Shown here one piece after another: positions 21,401-29,222 of a DNA stretch of 35,116 nucleotides. Under the pieces are notes generated by a model. The model did not search any database, was not told the DNA's origin, and saw nothing but the letters and a program-made list of their open reading frames with translations. Each line of letters starts with the position of its first letter. Position 1 is the first letter of the stretch. The translations under genes and the position numbers were made by a program. The DNA is from Allorhizocola rhizosphaerae (GTDB lineage Bacteria; Actinomycetota; Actinomycetes; Mycobacteriales; Micromonosporaceae), in the NCBI RefSeq assembly GCF_003426775.1, contig NZ_QJUG01000080.1, positions 1-35,116 on the forward strand, written 5' to 3'.

Positions 21401-24400
21401 CACTTGCCCTCGGGGTTCGCCTGCAGCCGGAACACGCTCCGGGTGGCACCGTCCTGTGCGATCACCGACGGGTGGCCGCCGATCCGGTCCAGCCGTGCCC
21501 ACGCCGACACCGCGAAGCTGCCGTCTGTCTTGAGCGCGTGCGGCGCCGTGACGTAGTTGGAGCCGTTGAGCTTGATGGCCATGTCTCCGGGCGCGGGCAG
21601 GTTCGACTGGCCGCCGATGTAGTCCACCCTGTGCCCGTCGTCGACGCCGTTGAAGTCGACCGGGTCCGCGACGAGGTTGCCGTCAAAGGCCCACCGCGCC
21701 TTGGCCACCGCGTCGCGGCTCACCAGGCCCTGCAGCTCCTCGGCCGAGAGCGCGCGGTTGTAGGCGCGCACCTCGTCGACGGTGCCGAACCACGGGTTCT
21801 TCCGGACGCTGTCGAAGATGGCACCACCGACGCGCAGCTCCCCGGTCGCCGGGAACGCGCTCGGACGCGAGACGGTGCCGGCGGGCCGGCCGTTGACAAA
21901 GAGGCGCAGCTGCCTGGTCGCCGCGTCGTAGACCCCGGCCACGTGCGCGGCCTCGCCGACGACGGCCGAACCGGGCGCGCTGCGCACCGGGGTGTCCGCC
22001 GGGCGCGGCGTGTGCTGGTCTGCCGAGGGCACGTAAAGCTCCCACGTCCCGCCGTCGGCGAGCTGGCGATAGCCGAGCGAGAACCCGCTGTTGACCGTGC
22101 CGTCCTGCGACACCGCGGCGTAGCCGTGCTGCGCCGGCGCGGCCTTGTCCACCTTGAGCCACGCGGCCACGGTGAAGCTCTGGTCGGTGCGGATGACGGG
22201 CGTCCCGGTGGACACGAAGTCGGCGTCGCCGTTGAGCTGCACGGCCCCCGCGACCTCGCCCTTGACGAACTTCGCGCCGCCGTTGAGGACCCCCGCCGCG
22301 CCACCGGGCACGGCGTTGAGCGCGGTGCGGCTCGTCAGCTCGTCGTCGAACTTCCAGTATCCAAGTTGGACATTGTCGTGCCCGACCTGCGCGCGGACCT
22401 CCGCCGTCGTGATGGCCCGGTCGTAGACCTTGACCTCATCCAGCATTCCGGGGAAGCCGCCCATGCGCAGCGGGCCTTCGGCGTTCCACCGCGCCGTGCG
22501 GGCGGTGGCGCCCACCTGCACGCCGTTGACATACAGGCGCATCTGGGCCGCCTCGGCGTCATAGACGCCCGCGAGGTGGGTCCACTCCCCGGCGATGGGC
22601 GGCGCCGGCGACTTGACGAAGTGATACCCGCTCGGACTGGGCGAGTCGTCGAACGGCGCGACGAACACCCACGCCTGGTTCCAATGCTCGTAGTGCAGGC
22701 AGAACCCGCACATGTTCGTGCCGTCCTGCCGGATCACCTCGGCCTCGCCCGCGTCCAGCCGGTCGATCCTGACCCACGCGGTGACGGAGAAGCTGTCGTC
22801 GGTGCGGATGTTGCCGGCAGCGGTCAGCCGCTTGGTGCGGTCGAGGCCGATGCCCGTGCCGACCGCGCCGGGTGCGTAGCTTCCCGTGCCGGTGGCGTCG
22901 CGCCAGCCCAGGAATGCGGTGTCCTTGGTGTTGCCCTCGAACGACCATTGCGCGAGCGGACCGTTGCCCGCCCTGACGTAGAACCGGTGCACCGTGACCG
23001 TGCTCGGGTTGCCGGCGCGGTCGAAGCTTTGCACATACAGGTCTCTGGGCCCGTCGCGGTCCGGGGCCAGGGTCACGGTCGCGTCGCCGCCCAGCCGTTC
23101 CGCGTCCACCTTCTCGCGCGGCGGGTCCGACCAGCCGTACCGGTAGTGGTCGATGTCGCTGACGCCGTTGGGCTTGAACGTGAACCTGCCGAACACCCCC
23201 ACGCCGCCGTGCCAGCGGTTGTCGTCGGGATAGATCGTGGCCTCGACCTTGGGCGGGTTGGTGGCGGGCACGCCGATCCGGTCGACCGCGAACGGTCCGG
23301 GCCCATCCCGCCATCCGCCGTGGCCGCCCGCGTAGGCGTCCCGTCCGCGGGCGGCCCACCGGGTGATGGTCCGCTGATCCCGGTCGCCGAGGGCGAGGTA
23401 GTAGTTGTGCCAGGTGCCGCTGGCCTGGTCGCTCGCGTTGGACAGCCACGACTCGCCGGCGGTGTCCTTGACGAACCAGTCCGCGGTGACCCGGTCCCCA
23501 TCCGGGTCCGCGTGATAGGCCTGCAGCGTGATCCCGTCGGCGCGGATGTACGGGACGCCGTCGCACCACCGGCACGGTGCGGGCAGCGCCGGCGAGAGCC
23601 GGACATCGCCCGGAATGCTCGGCGGGAGGTTGAACTCGACCCACAGCATGGCCGAGTTGGCGTTGTATTTGCGCCACGTGTTCTTGTCGCCCTCGGTTTC
23701 GGCGCCGAGGAAGTAGGTCGATGTGCCGGCGTCGACGTAGGTGCCCGGGTTCCACGTCACGTAGCCCGGCTGGCAGCCCGGCACCGACACGGTGTGCAGA
23801 TGGTGCCGCGCGTTCGGCTGGTTGTTCCAGTCGGTCTCCGGCACGATGGCGTGGTTGGCTTGAAAGAGGGCGTGGTTGCGTGGCGCGTTGCAGTCGGGGC
23901 CGGAGTCCATGTGCACCTTGAACCTCGACGCCAGCACCGTCCGGCCCCACAGGAAACTCGTGTCATACAGCCAGTAGGTGCGCACCTCCCCGATGCCGTC
24001 GCAGCCGGCCCAGCCGCAGTAGCCGACCTTGCCCTCCCCGCCGTCGATGCCCCCGCCGTCCCAGTTTCTGGCGGTGGGCTTGCCCTTGAACACCTTGGTC
24101 CAGTGATGCCGGCCCGCCTCGTGCTGCCCCGGGTCGATGACGACCGGGAAACGAGTCTTCGGATCCTTTAGAAGCTTTTCATCCGGTACCAGATAAAGGT
24201 TTTCCTTGTCCATGGAGAGCCCGACCGGGGCCACCACGGCGCCCTCCCCGGGACCGTCCGTTGTGGACTTCGCATCGTCCCACATGAGCAGGGGTGGGCC
24301 GGTCAGGATCACCTGACCGGCCGCATCCCGGACCTCGGTGCCACCGGAGGGGGTGGTGGCAAGCGACAGCAGGTGGCTGCGCACTCCCAGGCGGAGTTGG

Positions 24401-24996
24401 GCCAAGGCCGGGTTCCGGGCCGCCTCGGCGGTGCGGACAACGAAATGCTTGACATAGCCGGCAGCCTCGGCGCGCAGAGTCAGGTCCACGCCGGGCAATA
24501 CCTCCGGATACGTGACGACCGAGCCGGACAGGACGGGTGGGGGGAGAACGCCCGGCCAGCTCAACTCGACGTGGCCACCCGCGACCCGCAGGGCGACCAG
24601 CGGCTGCTTCGAACCGCCACCCGAGAAAGCCATATCAATCGTTGTCGCTTTGGGACCGATCGTTCCGTCGGCCCGGCGAACCAGGGTGGTGTCGATGTCC
24701 ACCCAGCGGCCGTCGCGTGCGGTCCGCTTGGGCACCACACTCAACTCGGCCGTCAGGGCGCCGTCCGGCTGGGCGGCGACCAGGCGCGTCTCGGTGGTCA
24801 TGTCGTTGACCACCACCGCGCTGCGCTGCCGCTTCGCCGCCTCCGACGCCGTCGCCGCGTCCGGCGCGTCGGTGATGGCGGCGATGGGCGCAGCGGGCGC
24901 CTGCCGCTCGCCCATGCCGGACGGCGCCGAGCCGGGAATCCCGGGAGTGACCGCGATTGCCAAAATCAGACCGATCCGTCGCCAGAGCTTGCTCAC
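18481..24996 (-). CDS. Very large secreted LamG-repeat protein, partner of the RHS toxin
   Basis: This encodes 2171 residues. Residues 1-30 are a Sec signal (WRRIGLILAIAVTPGIPGSA). Residues about 280-450 resemble a DNRLRE domain (RTYWLYDTSFLWG, PETDWNNQP). From about 680 to 1925 there are six LamG/concanavalin-like domains, each with the usual signature (SFTVAAWLKVD, WTHLAGVYD, LRLYVNGV, IDEVRVY-like). The C-terminal 240 residues hold three or four units of a Cys-paired repeat (VPLYQCTTGTDRFDS, VWLYSCTDAGDQFVS, TPLYRCLINGQRFTS). All this suggests binding of glycans or another surface. Its stop overlaps the RHS start (ATGA), so the two are made together; it may anchor, shield or target the toxin. 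The GTG start is fixed by AGGAGGG at 25004-25010; the earlier GTG at 25020 lies upstream of that site. Confidence 0.9.
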   Translation of the reverse strand: MSKLWRRIGLILAIAVTPGIPGSAPSGMGERQAPAAPIAAITDAPDAATASEAAKRQRSAVVVNDMTTETRLVAAQPDGALTAELSVVPKRTARDGRWVDIDTTLVRRADGTIGPKATTIDMAFSGGGSKQPLVALRVAGGHVELSWPGVLPPPVLSGSVVTYPEVLPGVDLTLRAEAAGYVKHFVVRTAEAARNPALAQLRLGVRSHLLSLATTPSGGTEVRDAAGQVILTGPPLLMWDDAKSTTDGPGEGAVVAPVGLSMDKENLYLVPDEKLLKDPKTRFPVVIDPGQHEAGRHHWTKVFKGKPTARNWDGGGIDGGEGKVGYCGWAGCDGIGEVRTYWLYDTSFLWGRTVLASRFKVHMDSGPDCNAPRNHALFQANHAIVPETDWNNQPNARHHLHTVSVPGCQPGYVTWNPGTYVDAGTSTYFLGAETEGDKNTWRKYNANSAMLWVEFNLPPSIPGDVRLSPALPAPCRWCDGVPYIRADGITLQAYHADPDGDRVTADWFVKDTAGESWLSNASDQASGTWHNYYLALGDRDQRTITRWAARGRDAYAGGHGGWRDGPGPFAVDRIGVPATNPPKVEATIYPDDNRWHGGVGVFGRFTFKPNGVSDIDHYRYGWSDPPREKVDAERLGGDATVTLAPDRDGPRDLYVQSFDRAGNPSTVTVHRFYVRAGNGPLAQWSFEGNTKDTAFLGWRDATGTGSYAPGAVGTGIGLDRTKRLTAAGNIRTDDSFSVTAWVRIDRLDAGEAEVIRQDGTNMCGFCLHYEHWNQAWVFVAPFDDSPSPSGYHFVKSPAPPIAGEWTHLAGVYDAEAAQMRLYVNGVQVGATARTARWNAEGPLRMGGFPGMLDEVKVYDRAITTAEVRAQVGHDNVQLGYWKFDDELTSRTALNAVPGGAAGVLNGGAKFVKGEVAGAVQLNGDADFVSTGTPVIRTDQSFTVAAWLKVDKAAPAQHGYAAVSQDGTVNSGFSLGYRQLADGGTWELYVPSADQHTPRPADTPVRSAPGSAVVGEAAHVAGVYDAATRQLRLFVNGRPAGTVSRPSAFPATGELRVGGAIFDSVRKNPWFGTVDEVRAYNRALSAEELQGLVSRDAVAKARWAFDGNLVADPVDFNGVDDGHRVDYIGGQSNLPAPGDMAIKLNGSNYVTAPHALKTDGSFAVSAWARLDRIGGHPSVIAQDGATRSVFRLQANPEGKWVFALDRAVVGPAVQTGAWTHLAGSYNAVSKRAELYVNGVLVGSLDDVTGVDFPEGKLQIGATFVGAIDDAAVWSRPLFADEVKVMAGRDLTLAHHWRLDEPGGRNVFDSVGSRSGGLSADAKFVPGRSGNAIGFDGRDDAVAIPGVDVRTDQAFTVAAWVQVPAGYCDLSSVFECRTEAVSIDGKFRMGHLMDNDSSSWGAWYVEMPEPDGTVTKASVAAAPYDFDRWVHLTGVYDPATKIVVLYVDAVRHDEGTLNTAWNKTTGLNFGKSLTGNVDDVRVYTGALDHLRIKTLWESYPAPDGPADVPPADAGHWKFDESTGTTLADSSGNNRTATIKGGHSWVGGRTGHGVLFDGTTGYAETTGPALNTERDFTAAAWVYPTTTDSVNRMVVGQDGNRVSVFQIVYVAATRRWAAVVSEADRDDTPLVVLQSGEPVAVGEWVHVALTYKADLGQLRLYVNGVLAAARAEVKVLPSSGPVSMGRSKANGVPAGHWARGVDEVRLYQQTLSAGQIRRIHDEAPPVDFQYHRFDDGTTRDFSWRKNDATPAGTVAYAPGISGQALQLSGTGEAVSAYRGVHPTGSFTVSAFVKLSRNDRVSTILSQDGDRNSGFVLQYRPGLDRWVFGQATSDSDGAPLVYAHSLLPPTLNQWTHVAGVYDYPARQLRLYIDGKLAGTRDNVAMWQFKGKFVLGRAKENGASTGHFHGLIDEAHAALGVIGEAALAQRAGWPQPPADQLGRFINTAGERYTDSTSAKPRPGYRFHAALGMPAPEGPDTVMLRLCQSGADHFTATACGSATHVYDIGRVYTTPPASTPTVPLYQCTTGTDRFDSRDANCLGATKLGVLGHIVAYAALARYYLPAQDHFTTIHDTPPTYRYEARHGYLGLTQPAGTVWLYSCTDAGDQFVSLDPACEGKTLISQLGTLWSQPPAGKPSTPLYRCLINGQRFTSPRADCGGFTPDGLLGHILTELSA

Positions 24997-25003
24997 CGGG
25001 GTT

Positions 25004-25010
25004 CCCTCCT
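25004..25010 (-). promoter_or_regulatory. Shine-Dalgarno that fixes the LamG gene start
   Basis: AGGAGGG is seven bases upstream of the GTG at 24996. A GC-rich imperfect inverted repeat (about 25016-25038) lies just before it and might fold over the site. The rest of the 184-base divergent region up to 25180 has no promoter I can call with confidence. Confidence 0.75.
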
Positions 25011-25180
25011 GATTGGACACGCGCGCATGGCGCGTCCATCAGCATCCGGCCTGCCCCTTCCACGGGCCTGTCGCCGGCCTGCCGGGCGGCTTTTGCGCTG
25101 TAGATAACGCCCGCGAAACACGCGCGCCGGTAGAAGTTATGGGACCTCACACGTTCTGCCCCGAAGGGAAACCCATCCCC

Positions 25181-26392
25181 ATGTCTGGAGACCAACGCTC
25201 GACCCGCCGGCGGACTCTGCTGGGAGCGCTTGGCGCGGCTCCGCTCGCAGCCTCGGCGCCTCTGGCAGCCTCAGGCATCGCCCACGCTGAAACCGGCGCT
25301 CAGTCCCATCGGATACCGCATGAGCTAAGGCCGGGCGGGGAGTACGACCGGCTGATCGCCCAGCTCGCCGCGGAGGACAGGTTTTCCGGCACCGTGTTGC
25401 TCGCCCACCGCGGCAGGACGGTCCTTGCCCGCGCCTACGGCATGGCCGACAGGGAGCGGGCCGTCCCGAACGGAGTCGACACCATCTTCGCGCTCGCCTC
25501 GGCCTCCAAGCCGTTCACCGCGCTGGCCATCCTTCAGCTCGCCCAGCAGGGGAGGATCAACTTTTACGAGACGCTCGGCGCCTATCTGAGCGGCTTTCCC
25601 GCCGAGATCGCGAACACGGTCACCATTCACCACCTGCTCACCCACACCTCGGGCATGGGCGACCTGCTCAACAATCAGGAGTTCCGCGACAAGGCAGGCA
25701 CGTGGACCAGCGCCGCCGAGGTCATGGCGGAGACCATGAGCATCATCCGCAAGGAGCCGCTGGAGTTCCCTCCGGGTACAAAAAACCGCTACAGCAACAA
25801 CGGTTACGACACCCTCGGCGCGATCGTCGCCCAGGTCTCCGGGCAGTCCTTCTATGACTACGTCCGCGGACACATCTTCACGCCGGCCGGCATGACCCGC
25901 ACCGACTACTACACCCGGCCGCAGTGGCTGACCGACCAACGCCTCGCCCACCCCTACGCGCTCAGCCTCACCGGCCAACGTGTCGATGCCCTCCGCGCCG
26001 GGGAGGGTGCGGCGCGCATGTTCATCGGCACCGGAGGCGGCAACGCGTTTTCCACCGCCGCCGATCTGCTCCGCTTCGCACGCGCCGTGCAGGGCGGCAC
26101 GCTGCTCAACCGGGCCTACACCGAGCTTTACCTGAGCCCGAAGTTCCCCAACCGGCCCCGGGGAGCCGGCGACCCCGCCGCCCGAAGCTTCACCGCCTAC
26201 GGGGCGCCCGCACCCATCTGGAACAACCATCTGCTCTTCGGCCACGGCGGCGGCGCGGCCGGCGAGTCGACCAACTGGACCATCTACCGCGACCTGGACT
26301 GGTTCGGCGTGCTCCTGTGCAACTACGACCAGATCGAGATCGAGACGATCATAGGCAGGGAGCGGAGCCTCATCGCCGGCCGCGGTGTCTGA
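25181..26392 (+). CDS. Tat-exported serine hydrolase, beta-lactamase (class C/DD-peptidase) family
   Basis: This encodes 403 residues. The N-terminus is a Tat signal (RSTRRRTLLGALGAAPLAAS, then GIAHAETG). The S12 motifs are all present: SASKPF with the nucleophile Ser and Lys (about 107-110), RYSNNGYD with Tyr-x-Asn (about 205), and GHGGGAAGES in place of the KTG box (about 355). The family includes class C beta-lactamases, D-aminopeptidases, DD-peptidases and esterases; a HGG third motif is common in esterase-like and peptidase-like members, so beta-lactam resistance should not be assumed. Start chosen at the ATG opening the Tat signal; GAAGGG lies about 12 bases upstream, rather far. It is divergent from the LamG operon and convergent with the SDR gene, with eight bases between the stops. 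Confidence 0.88.
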   Translation: MSGDQRSTRRRTLLGALGAAPLAASAPLAASGIAHAETGAQSHRIPHELRPGGEYDRLIAQLAAEDRFSGTVLLAHRGRTVLARAYGMADRERAVPNGVDTIFALASASKPFTALAILQLAQQGRINFYETLGAYLSGFPAEIANTVTIHHLLTHTSGMGDLLNNQEFRDKAGTWTSAAEVMAETMSIIRKEPLEFPPGTKNRYSNNGYDTLGAIVAQVSGQSFYDYVRGHIFTPAGMTRTDYYTRPQWLTDQRLAHPYALSLTGQRVDALRAGEGAARMFIGTGGGNAFSTAADLLRFARAVQGGTLLNRAYTELYLSPKFPNRPRGAGDPAARSFTAYGAPAPIWNNHLLFGHGGGAAGESTNWTIYRDLDWFGVLLCNYDQIEIETIIGRERSLIAGRGV

Positions 26393-26404
26393 GCCACGGC
26401 TCAG
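26389..26404. terminator. Small symmetric hairpin containing both convergent stop codons
   Basis: CTGAGCC-AC-GGCTCAG is a 7-bp inverted repeat whose arms contain the TGA of the hydrolase gene (26390-26392) and, on the other strand, the TGA of the SDR gene (26403-26401). It is too short to be a sure terminator. Confidence 0.4.
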
Positions 26405-27252
26405 GCCGGATGGCCGGTGGCGCGGGAGATGCCCTCCCACGCGTCGACCTCGGCGGCAACCGCGTTGAGGTGGGTCCTGATCCCATCGACGGCGTCATCG
26501 CCAAGCGGCAGACGCAACGGTGTTGTGTCGGCGGCGAGCGCGATGAGGATCGCCTCGGCCGCCTTGGCCGGATCTCCCGGTTGGACGCCATCGATACCTT
26601 TGATCATGTGCCGGATCGGGCCGACCGTGCCGTCATAGTCGGGCAGCACGGCGCTTTCCACCAGGCTGGGCCCGGAAAAGCTGGTGCGGAAGGCGCCGGG
26701 CTCGACGATGAGCACCCGGATGCCCAGCGGACCGACCTCCGCGGCGAGCGCCTCGGAGTACCCTTCGAGCGCGAATTTCGTTGCGCAGTAGGCGGAGAAG
26801 CCCGGATAGGCGACCTGCCCGCCGAACGACGAGAGTTGCACGATCGCCCCGGCGCGGCGGGCCCGCATGCCGGGCAGCACCGCCCGCACGAGCCGGGCCG
26901 GGGCGAAGACGTGCAGTTCGAACAGGTCGCGCAGCTCGCGTTCGGTGGTCTCCTCGGCCGCGCCTACCTGGCCCCGGCCCGCGTTGTTGACAAGCACATC
27001 GATGCGGCCATAGCGGGCCTGCACATCGGAGAGCACCGCGGCGACGGCCGCGGCGTCCGTGACGTCGAGCCGCGCCGCCTCGACCCGGTCGGGATACGCG
27101 GAGACGAGGTCTTCGAGCGCCTCGGGCCGGCGTGCCGTGGCCACGACGACATCGCCGCGCAGGGCCGCCGCCTCGCTGATCGCCCGGCCGAGGCCGCTGC
27201 TCGCACCGGTCACGAGCCAGACGCGAGCCGAGAGAATGGGTTGATTGGTCAC
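26401..27252 (-). CDS. Short-chain dehydrogenase/reductase (SDR)
   Basis: This encodes 283 residues, a classical SDR that would reduce or oxidise a carbonyl or alcohol with NAD(P). The cofactor motif TGASSGLG is at 13-20, and ATARR at the end of beta-2 suggests NADP preference. NNAG follows near 88, the catalytic Ser is in QLSSFGG, and the pair is YCATK (near 150). The PGAFRTSF motif near 185 is also typical. The C-terminal extension (KGIDGVQPGDPAKAAEAI) places it with the group often annotated as oxidoreductase/SDR with a PxDPAKAA tail. Start: GTG at 27252, giving VTNQPILSARVWLVTG, with GGTGG upstream; the longer frame to 27360 has no good start. The substrate is unknown. It is convergent with the serine hydrolase. 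Confidence 0.9.
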   Translation of the reverse strand: MTNQPILSARVWLVTGASSGLGRAISEAAALRGDVVVATARRPEALEDLVSAYPDRVEAARLDVTDAAAVAAVLSDVQARYGRIDVLVNNAGRGQVGAAEETTERELRDLFELHVFAPARLVRAVLPGMRARRAGAIVQLSSFGGQVAYPGFSAYCATKFALEGYSEALAAEVGPLGIRVLIVEPGAFRTSFSGPSLVESAVLPDYDGTVGPIRHMIKGIDGVQPGDPAKAAEAILIALAADTTPLRLPLGDDAVDGIRTHLNAVAAEVDAWEGISRATGHPA

Positions 27253-27300
27253 GCGTCCACCATGGGCCCGCGATCGCCGGGCTGTCCAAGACCGGTGGTG

Positions 27301-27328
27301 ATAACCAAACGGCATAAAGGCGGGTATT
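27301..27328 (+). promoter_or_regulatory. Second copy of the ATAAC-N16-GGGTATT promoter-like element
   Basis: ATAAC at 27301-27305, 16 bases, GGGTATT at 27322-27328 extended to GGGTATTGGACC, 35 bases before the lipoprotein ATG. It matches the element at 11395-11422 in both boxes and spacing. Confidence 0.55.
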
Positions 27329-27363
27329 GGACCCGTCGGTTGGCGCCCGCCCATGCTCAAACC

Positions 27364-27816
27364 ATGCGAACACTCAAGAGAATCGTGACGGCGGCGGTGC
27401 TGCTCGGCGCACTGTCGGCCTGCACGACGACGCCCGCGTCATCCAATGTGGACGGGCTGGAAACCCCGGCCGCCGCTCCGGAGTCGGCCGGTGTCGCCGA
27501 ACAGGTGGCCCAGCGCTTCCTGGAGGCGGCCAACGCGGGAGACGAGGCGGGGGTCGCGGCCCTGTTCGCCGAGGATGCCCGGTTCGACAGCGTGGGCCGC
27601 ATCTATTCCAACCGGCAGGAGATCATGGATCGTTTCCTGGTGCCCGAGGTGCTGCGGGTGGGCGGCCGCTACGAATCGACCGGGCAGCAGTGGCAGGGCG
27701 ACCGGCTGACCGTGACCTACCGCTTCACCACGCGGTCGGGCGGCCAGGAACGCTTCACCTACGCCTATCTCATCCGCGACGGCCTGATCCGCGACGTCAT
27801 CGGGCGATACATCTAA
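27364..27816 (+). CDS. SnoaL-like lipoprotein
   Basis: This encodes 150 residues. The N-terminus is a lipoprotein signal, KRIVTAAVLLGALSAC, with lipobox LSAC and the lipidated Cys at position 20. A Ser/Pro/Ala-rich linker follows, then one NTF2-fold SnoaL-like domain (VAQRFLEAANAGDEAGVAALFAEDARF, then the strands RYESTGQQW, LTVTYRFTT and DGLIRDVIGRY). The protein would be tethered outside the membrane. SnoaL-like domains bind small ligands or catalyse ring closures, so the role is open. It is monocistronic. The promoter-like element upstream is shared with the Tat-exported SnoaL-like gene at 11459, so the two may respond to the same sigma factor or regulator. There is no clear Shine-Dalgarno. 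Confidence 0.82.
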   Translation: MRTLKRIVTAAVLLGALSACTTTPASSNVDGLETPAAAPESAGVAEQVAQRFLEAANAGDEAGVAALFAEDARFDSVGRIYSNRQEIMDRFLVPEVLRVGGRYESTGQQWQGDRLTVTYRFTTRSGGQERFTYAYLIRDGLIRDVIGRYI

Positions 27817-27822
27817 TCACCT

Positions 27823-27838
27823 GACCCTGAAACGGGTC
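27823..27838. terminator. Short hairpin between convergent genes
   Basis: GACCC-TGAAAC-GGGTC is a 5-bp stem in the 26-base gap between the stops at 27816 and 27843. It is weak, listed because nothing else there could end transcription. Confidence 0.3.
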
Positions 27839-27842
27839 CTCG

Positions 27843-28337
27843 TCACGCGACCCCGGCCGTCGGTCGCACTACCAGGTCGATCCGCTCAGCGTCCGGCCAG
27901 GTGATGTCCACCTCGCCGCAGATGCACGCGTAAATGCCGGTGCCGCCGACAATCGGCCCGGTGGCGGTCCGGGGATAGGCGCCGAACCGGTTCATCAGCC
28001 GCTGATAGTGGATCTCCCCGTCGGCGAGCACGAGGACCACGTGGGCCAGCACGACCGGGCCGCCCGTCGTCACATCCACCACGGTTGCCCCGGCAGCCGC
28101 GGTGCCGACGGTCGCTCCGCTGCGGTCGAACAGGTCGAACGTCGCGATGTATGCCACGCCCAGTGCCGGTAACACGGGCAGCGTAATCTGCTTGCGCCGC
28201 GCGGACAGCACGATCTGGTCTTGCATTCGCCGGGGGACACCGGCCGCGGCGGGCCCAGCCGCTGTGGTCGCGGCGGCGGTGAACCCGGCCGCGGCAGCCA
28301 GCCCGAAGCGGGTCAGGTGGGTGCGTCGTGTTGTCAT
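27843..28337 (-). CDS. Secreted allene-oxide-cyclase-barrel-like protein
   Basis: This encodes 164 residues. The N-terminus has paired arginines and a long Ala-rich hydrophobic run (TTRRTHLTRFGLAAAAGFTAAA), a Tat-like signal. The mature part is all-beta and ends with the pattern IVGGTGIYACICGEVDITWPD, where a G-G-T-G-x-Y/F turn precedes a strand; this is the hallmark of the allene oxide cyclase/dirigent barrel. Actinobacterial members are small secreted barrels, some linked to natural-product cyclisation, most uncharacterised. Start: ATG at 28337 with GGAGAG about seven bases upstream. It lies 16 bases downstream of the DUF4239-like gene and is probably co-transcribed with it. The substrate cannot be inferred. 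Confidence 0.7.
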   Translation of the reverse strand: MTTRRTHLTRFGLAAAAGFTAAATTAAGPAAAGVPRRMQDQIVLSARRKQITLPVLPALGVAYIATFDLFDRSGATVGTAAAGATVVDVTTGGPVVLAHVVLVLADGEIHYQRLMNRFGAYPRTATGPIVGGTGIYACICGEVDITWPDAERIDLVVRPTAGVA

Positions 28338-28353
28338 GCCGAACTCTCCAATC

Positions 28354-29112
28354 TCAAGGCGGGAACTCCCGAAACCGTTGCAGCACCTGGGTGAAGGCGT
28401 CGGGGCCGATCGCGTTCAGGCCGGCGAACGGGAGGCTCAGGTCGCGGACGATCCAGAGGGTGAAGGCGATCAATGCGGCCATGGAGCCCACCATCAGCAG
28501 ATGCAACAGATAGCGAGAGTGGTCGAAGATGAACGTGAACGCCACAGTGATCACGCTGCCCGCGATGAGGCCGATCCACATGATGGGCGACACCGGCGAG
28601 GTCAGCGCGCCGGTTCGCGCCCGCCGCGCGTCGACCAACGCGTTGATCGCGTCGAGCGAGTTGCTCATGAGGATCTCATCGCGTGCCGTCGTCGGCTGCA
28701 TTCCTTGGACGACGACTCGCATGCGGGCCACCTGGGCTCGGGCCTTCGGGCTGCTTTGGCCCTGCGCCATCAGCGCCCACTCTTCGCCCGCCACGGTGCC
28801 GGCATAGTCCCTCGCGAGCTCCATCATCTCCTTGCGCTGGGGCTCCGGCAGGGCGCGAGCGGTGAAGTAGAGCCGGGACACCTCGTTCGCCTCGACGTTC
28901 GCCTCGGCGCCGGTGCCGTTGTGGTTCTCCCACACCACGATGACCACAAAGGCCAGGATCACAGCGTAGAGGACACCGACCATCGAGAAGATCGCGGCGG
29001 CGACGTCGTGATGCGGCTGCTTGGCCTCGCCGGGGATGACCCTGCGGACGACCAGCAGGCCGATTCCCACAACGACAACGGTGCCGACCACGATGAGCAG
29101 AGGGGTCAGCAC
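28354..29112 (-). CDS. DUF4239-like (bestrophin-like) four-helix membrane protein
   Basis: This encodes 252 residues. Four membrane helices are evident: LLIVVGTVVVVGIGLLVV (4-22), MVGVLYAVILAFVVIVVW (about 44-61), IMWIGLIAGSVITVAFTFIF (about 176-195) and LLHLLMVGSMAALIAFTLWI (about 200-220). Between pairs lies a cytosolic helical domain of about 110 residues. This layout and the sequence fit DUF4239, a family of unknown function with bestrophin-like topology. The start is GTG with a GGGGGG run upstream. It is the first gene of a two-gene operon with the barrel protein and the first gene downstream of the second RHS gene. If that RHS tip acts on membranes, this could be its immunity protein, but DUF4239 genes are common without RHS neighbours. 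Confidence 0.75.
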   Translation of the reverse strand: MLTPLLIVVGTVVVVGIGLLVVRRVIPGEAKQPHHDVAAAIFSMVGVLYAVILAFVVIVVWENHNGTGAEANVEANEVSRLYFTARALPEPQRKEMMELARDYAGTVAGEEWALMAQGQSSPKARAQVARMRVVVQGMQPTTARDEILMSNSLDAINALVDARRARTGALTSPVSPIMWIGLIAGSVITVAFTFIFDHSRYLLHLLMVGSMAALIAFTLWIVRDLSLPFAGLNAIGPDAFTQVLQRFREFPP

Positions 29113-29211
29113 GGCGTCGTCCCCCCAACGCCGATCGCATTAGCCATGCTGCGATGGTAGGGGCAAATAGCATAAATAGGATATACCGCCGCGCGGAACC
29201 TCACCTTCCCG

Positions 29212-29222
29212 GGTTCGAATCC
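29212..29222 (+). other. tRNA T-arm-like motif (GGTTCGAATCC), possible attachment-site remnant
   Basis: The 11-mer is the B-box/T-loop consensus of tRNA genes. Only the two T-stem pairs next to the loop form; the rest of the stem does not pair, and no acceptor, anticodon arm or CCA is visible around it, so there is no intact tRNA. It sits in the 144-base gap between the DUF4239-like gene and the RHS gene, in a stretch that also has an AT-rich patch (29164-29186). Confidence 0.35.

Noticed and set aside
25924-27363. A long plus-strand frame running into the lipoprotein gene
   Set aside because: It crosses the serine hydrolase in another frame and the SDR gene antisense; only its end from 27364 has a lipoprotein signal and a domain.
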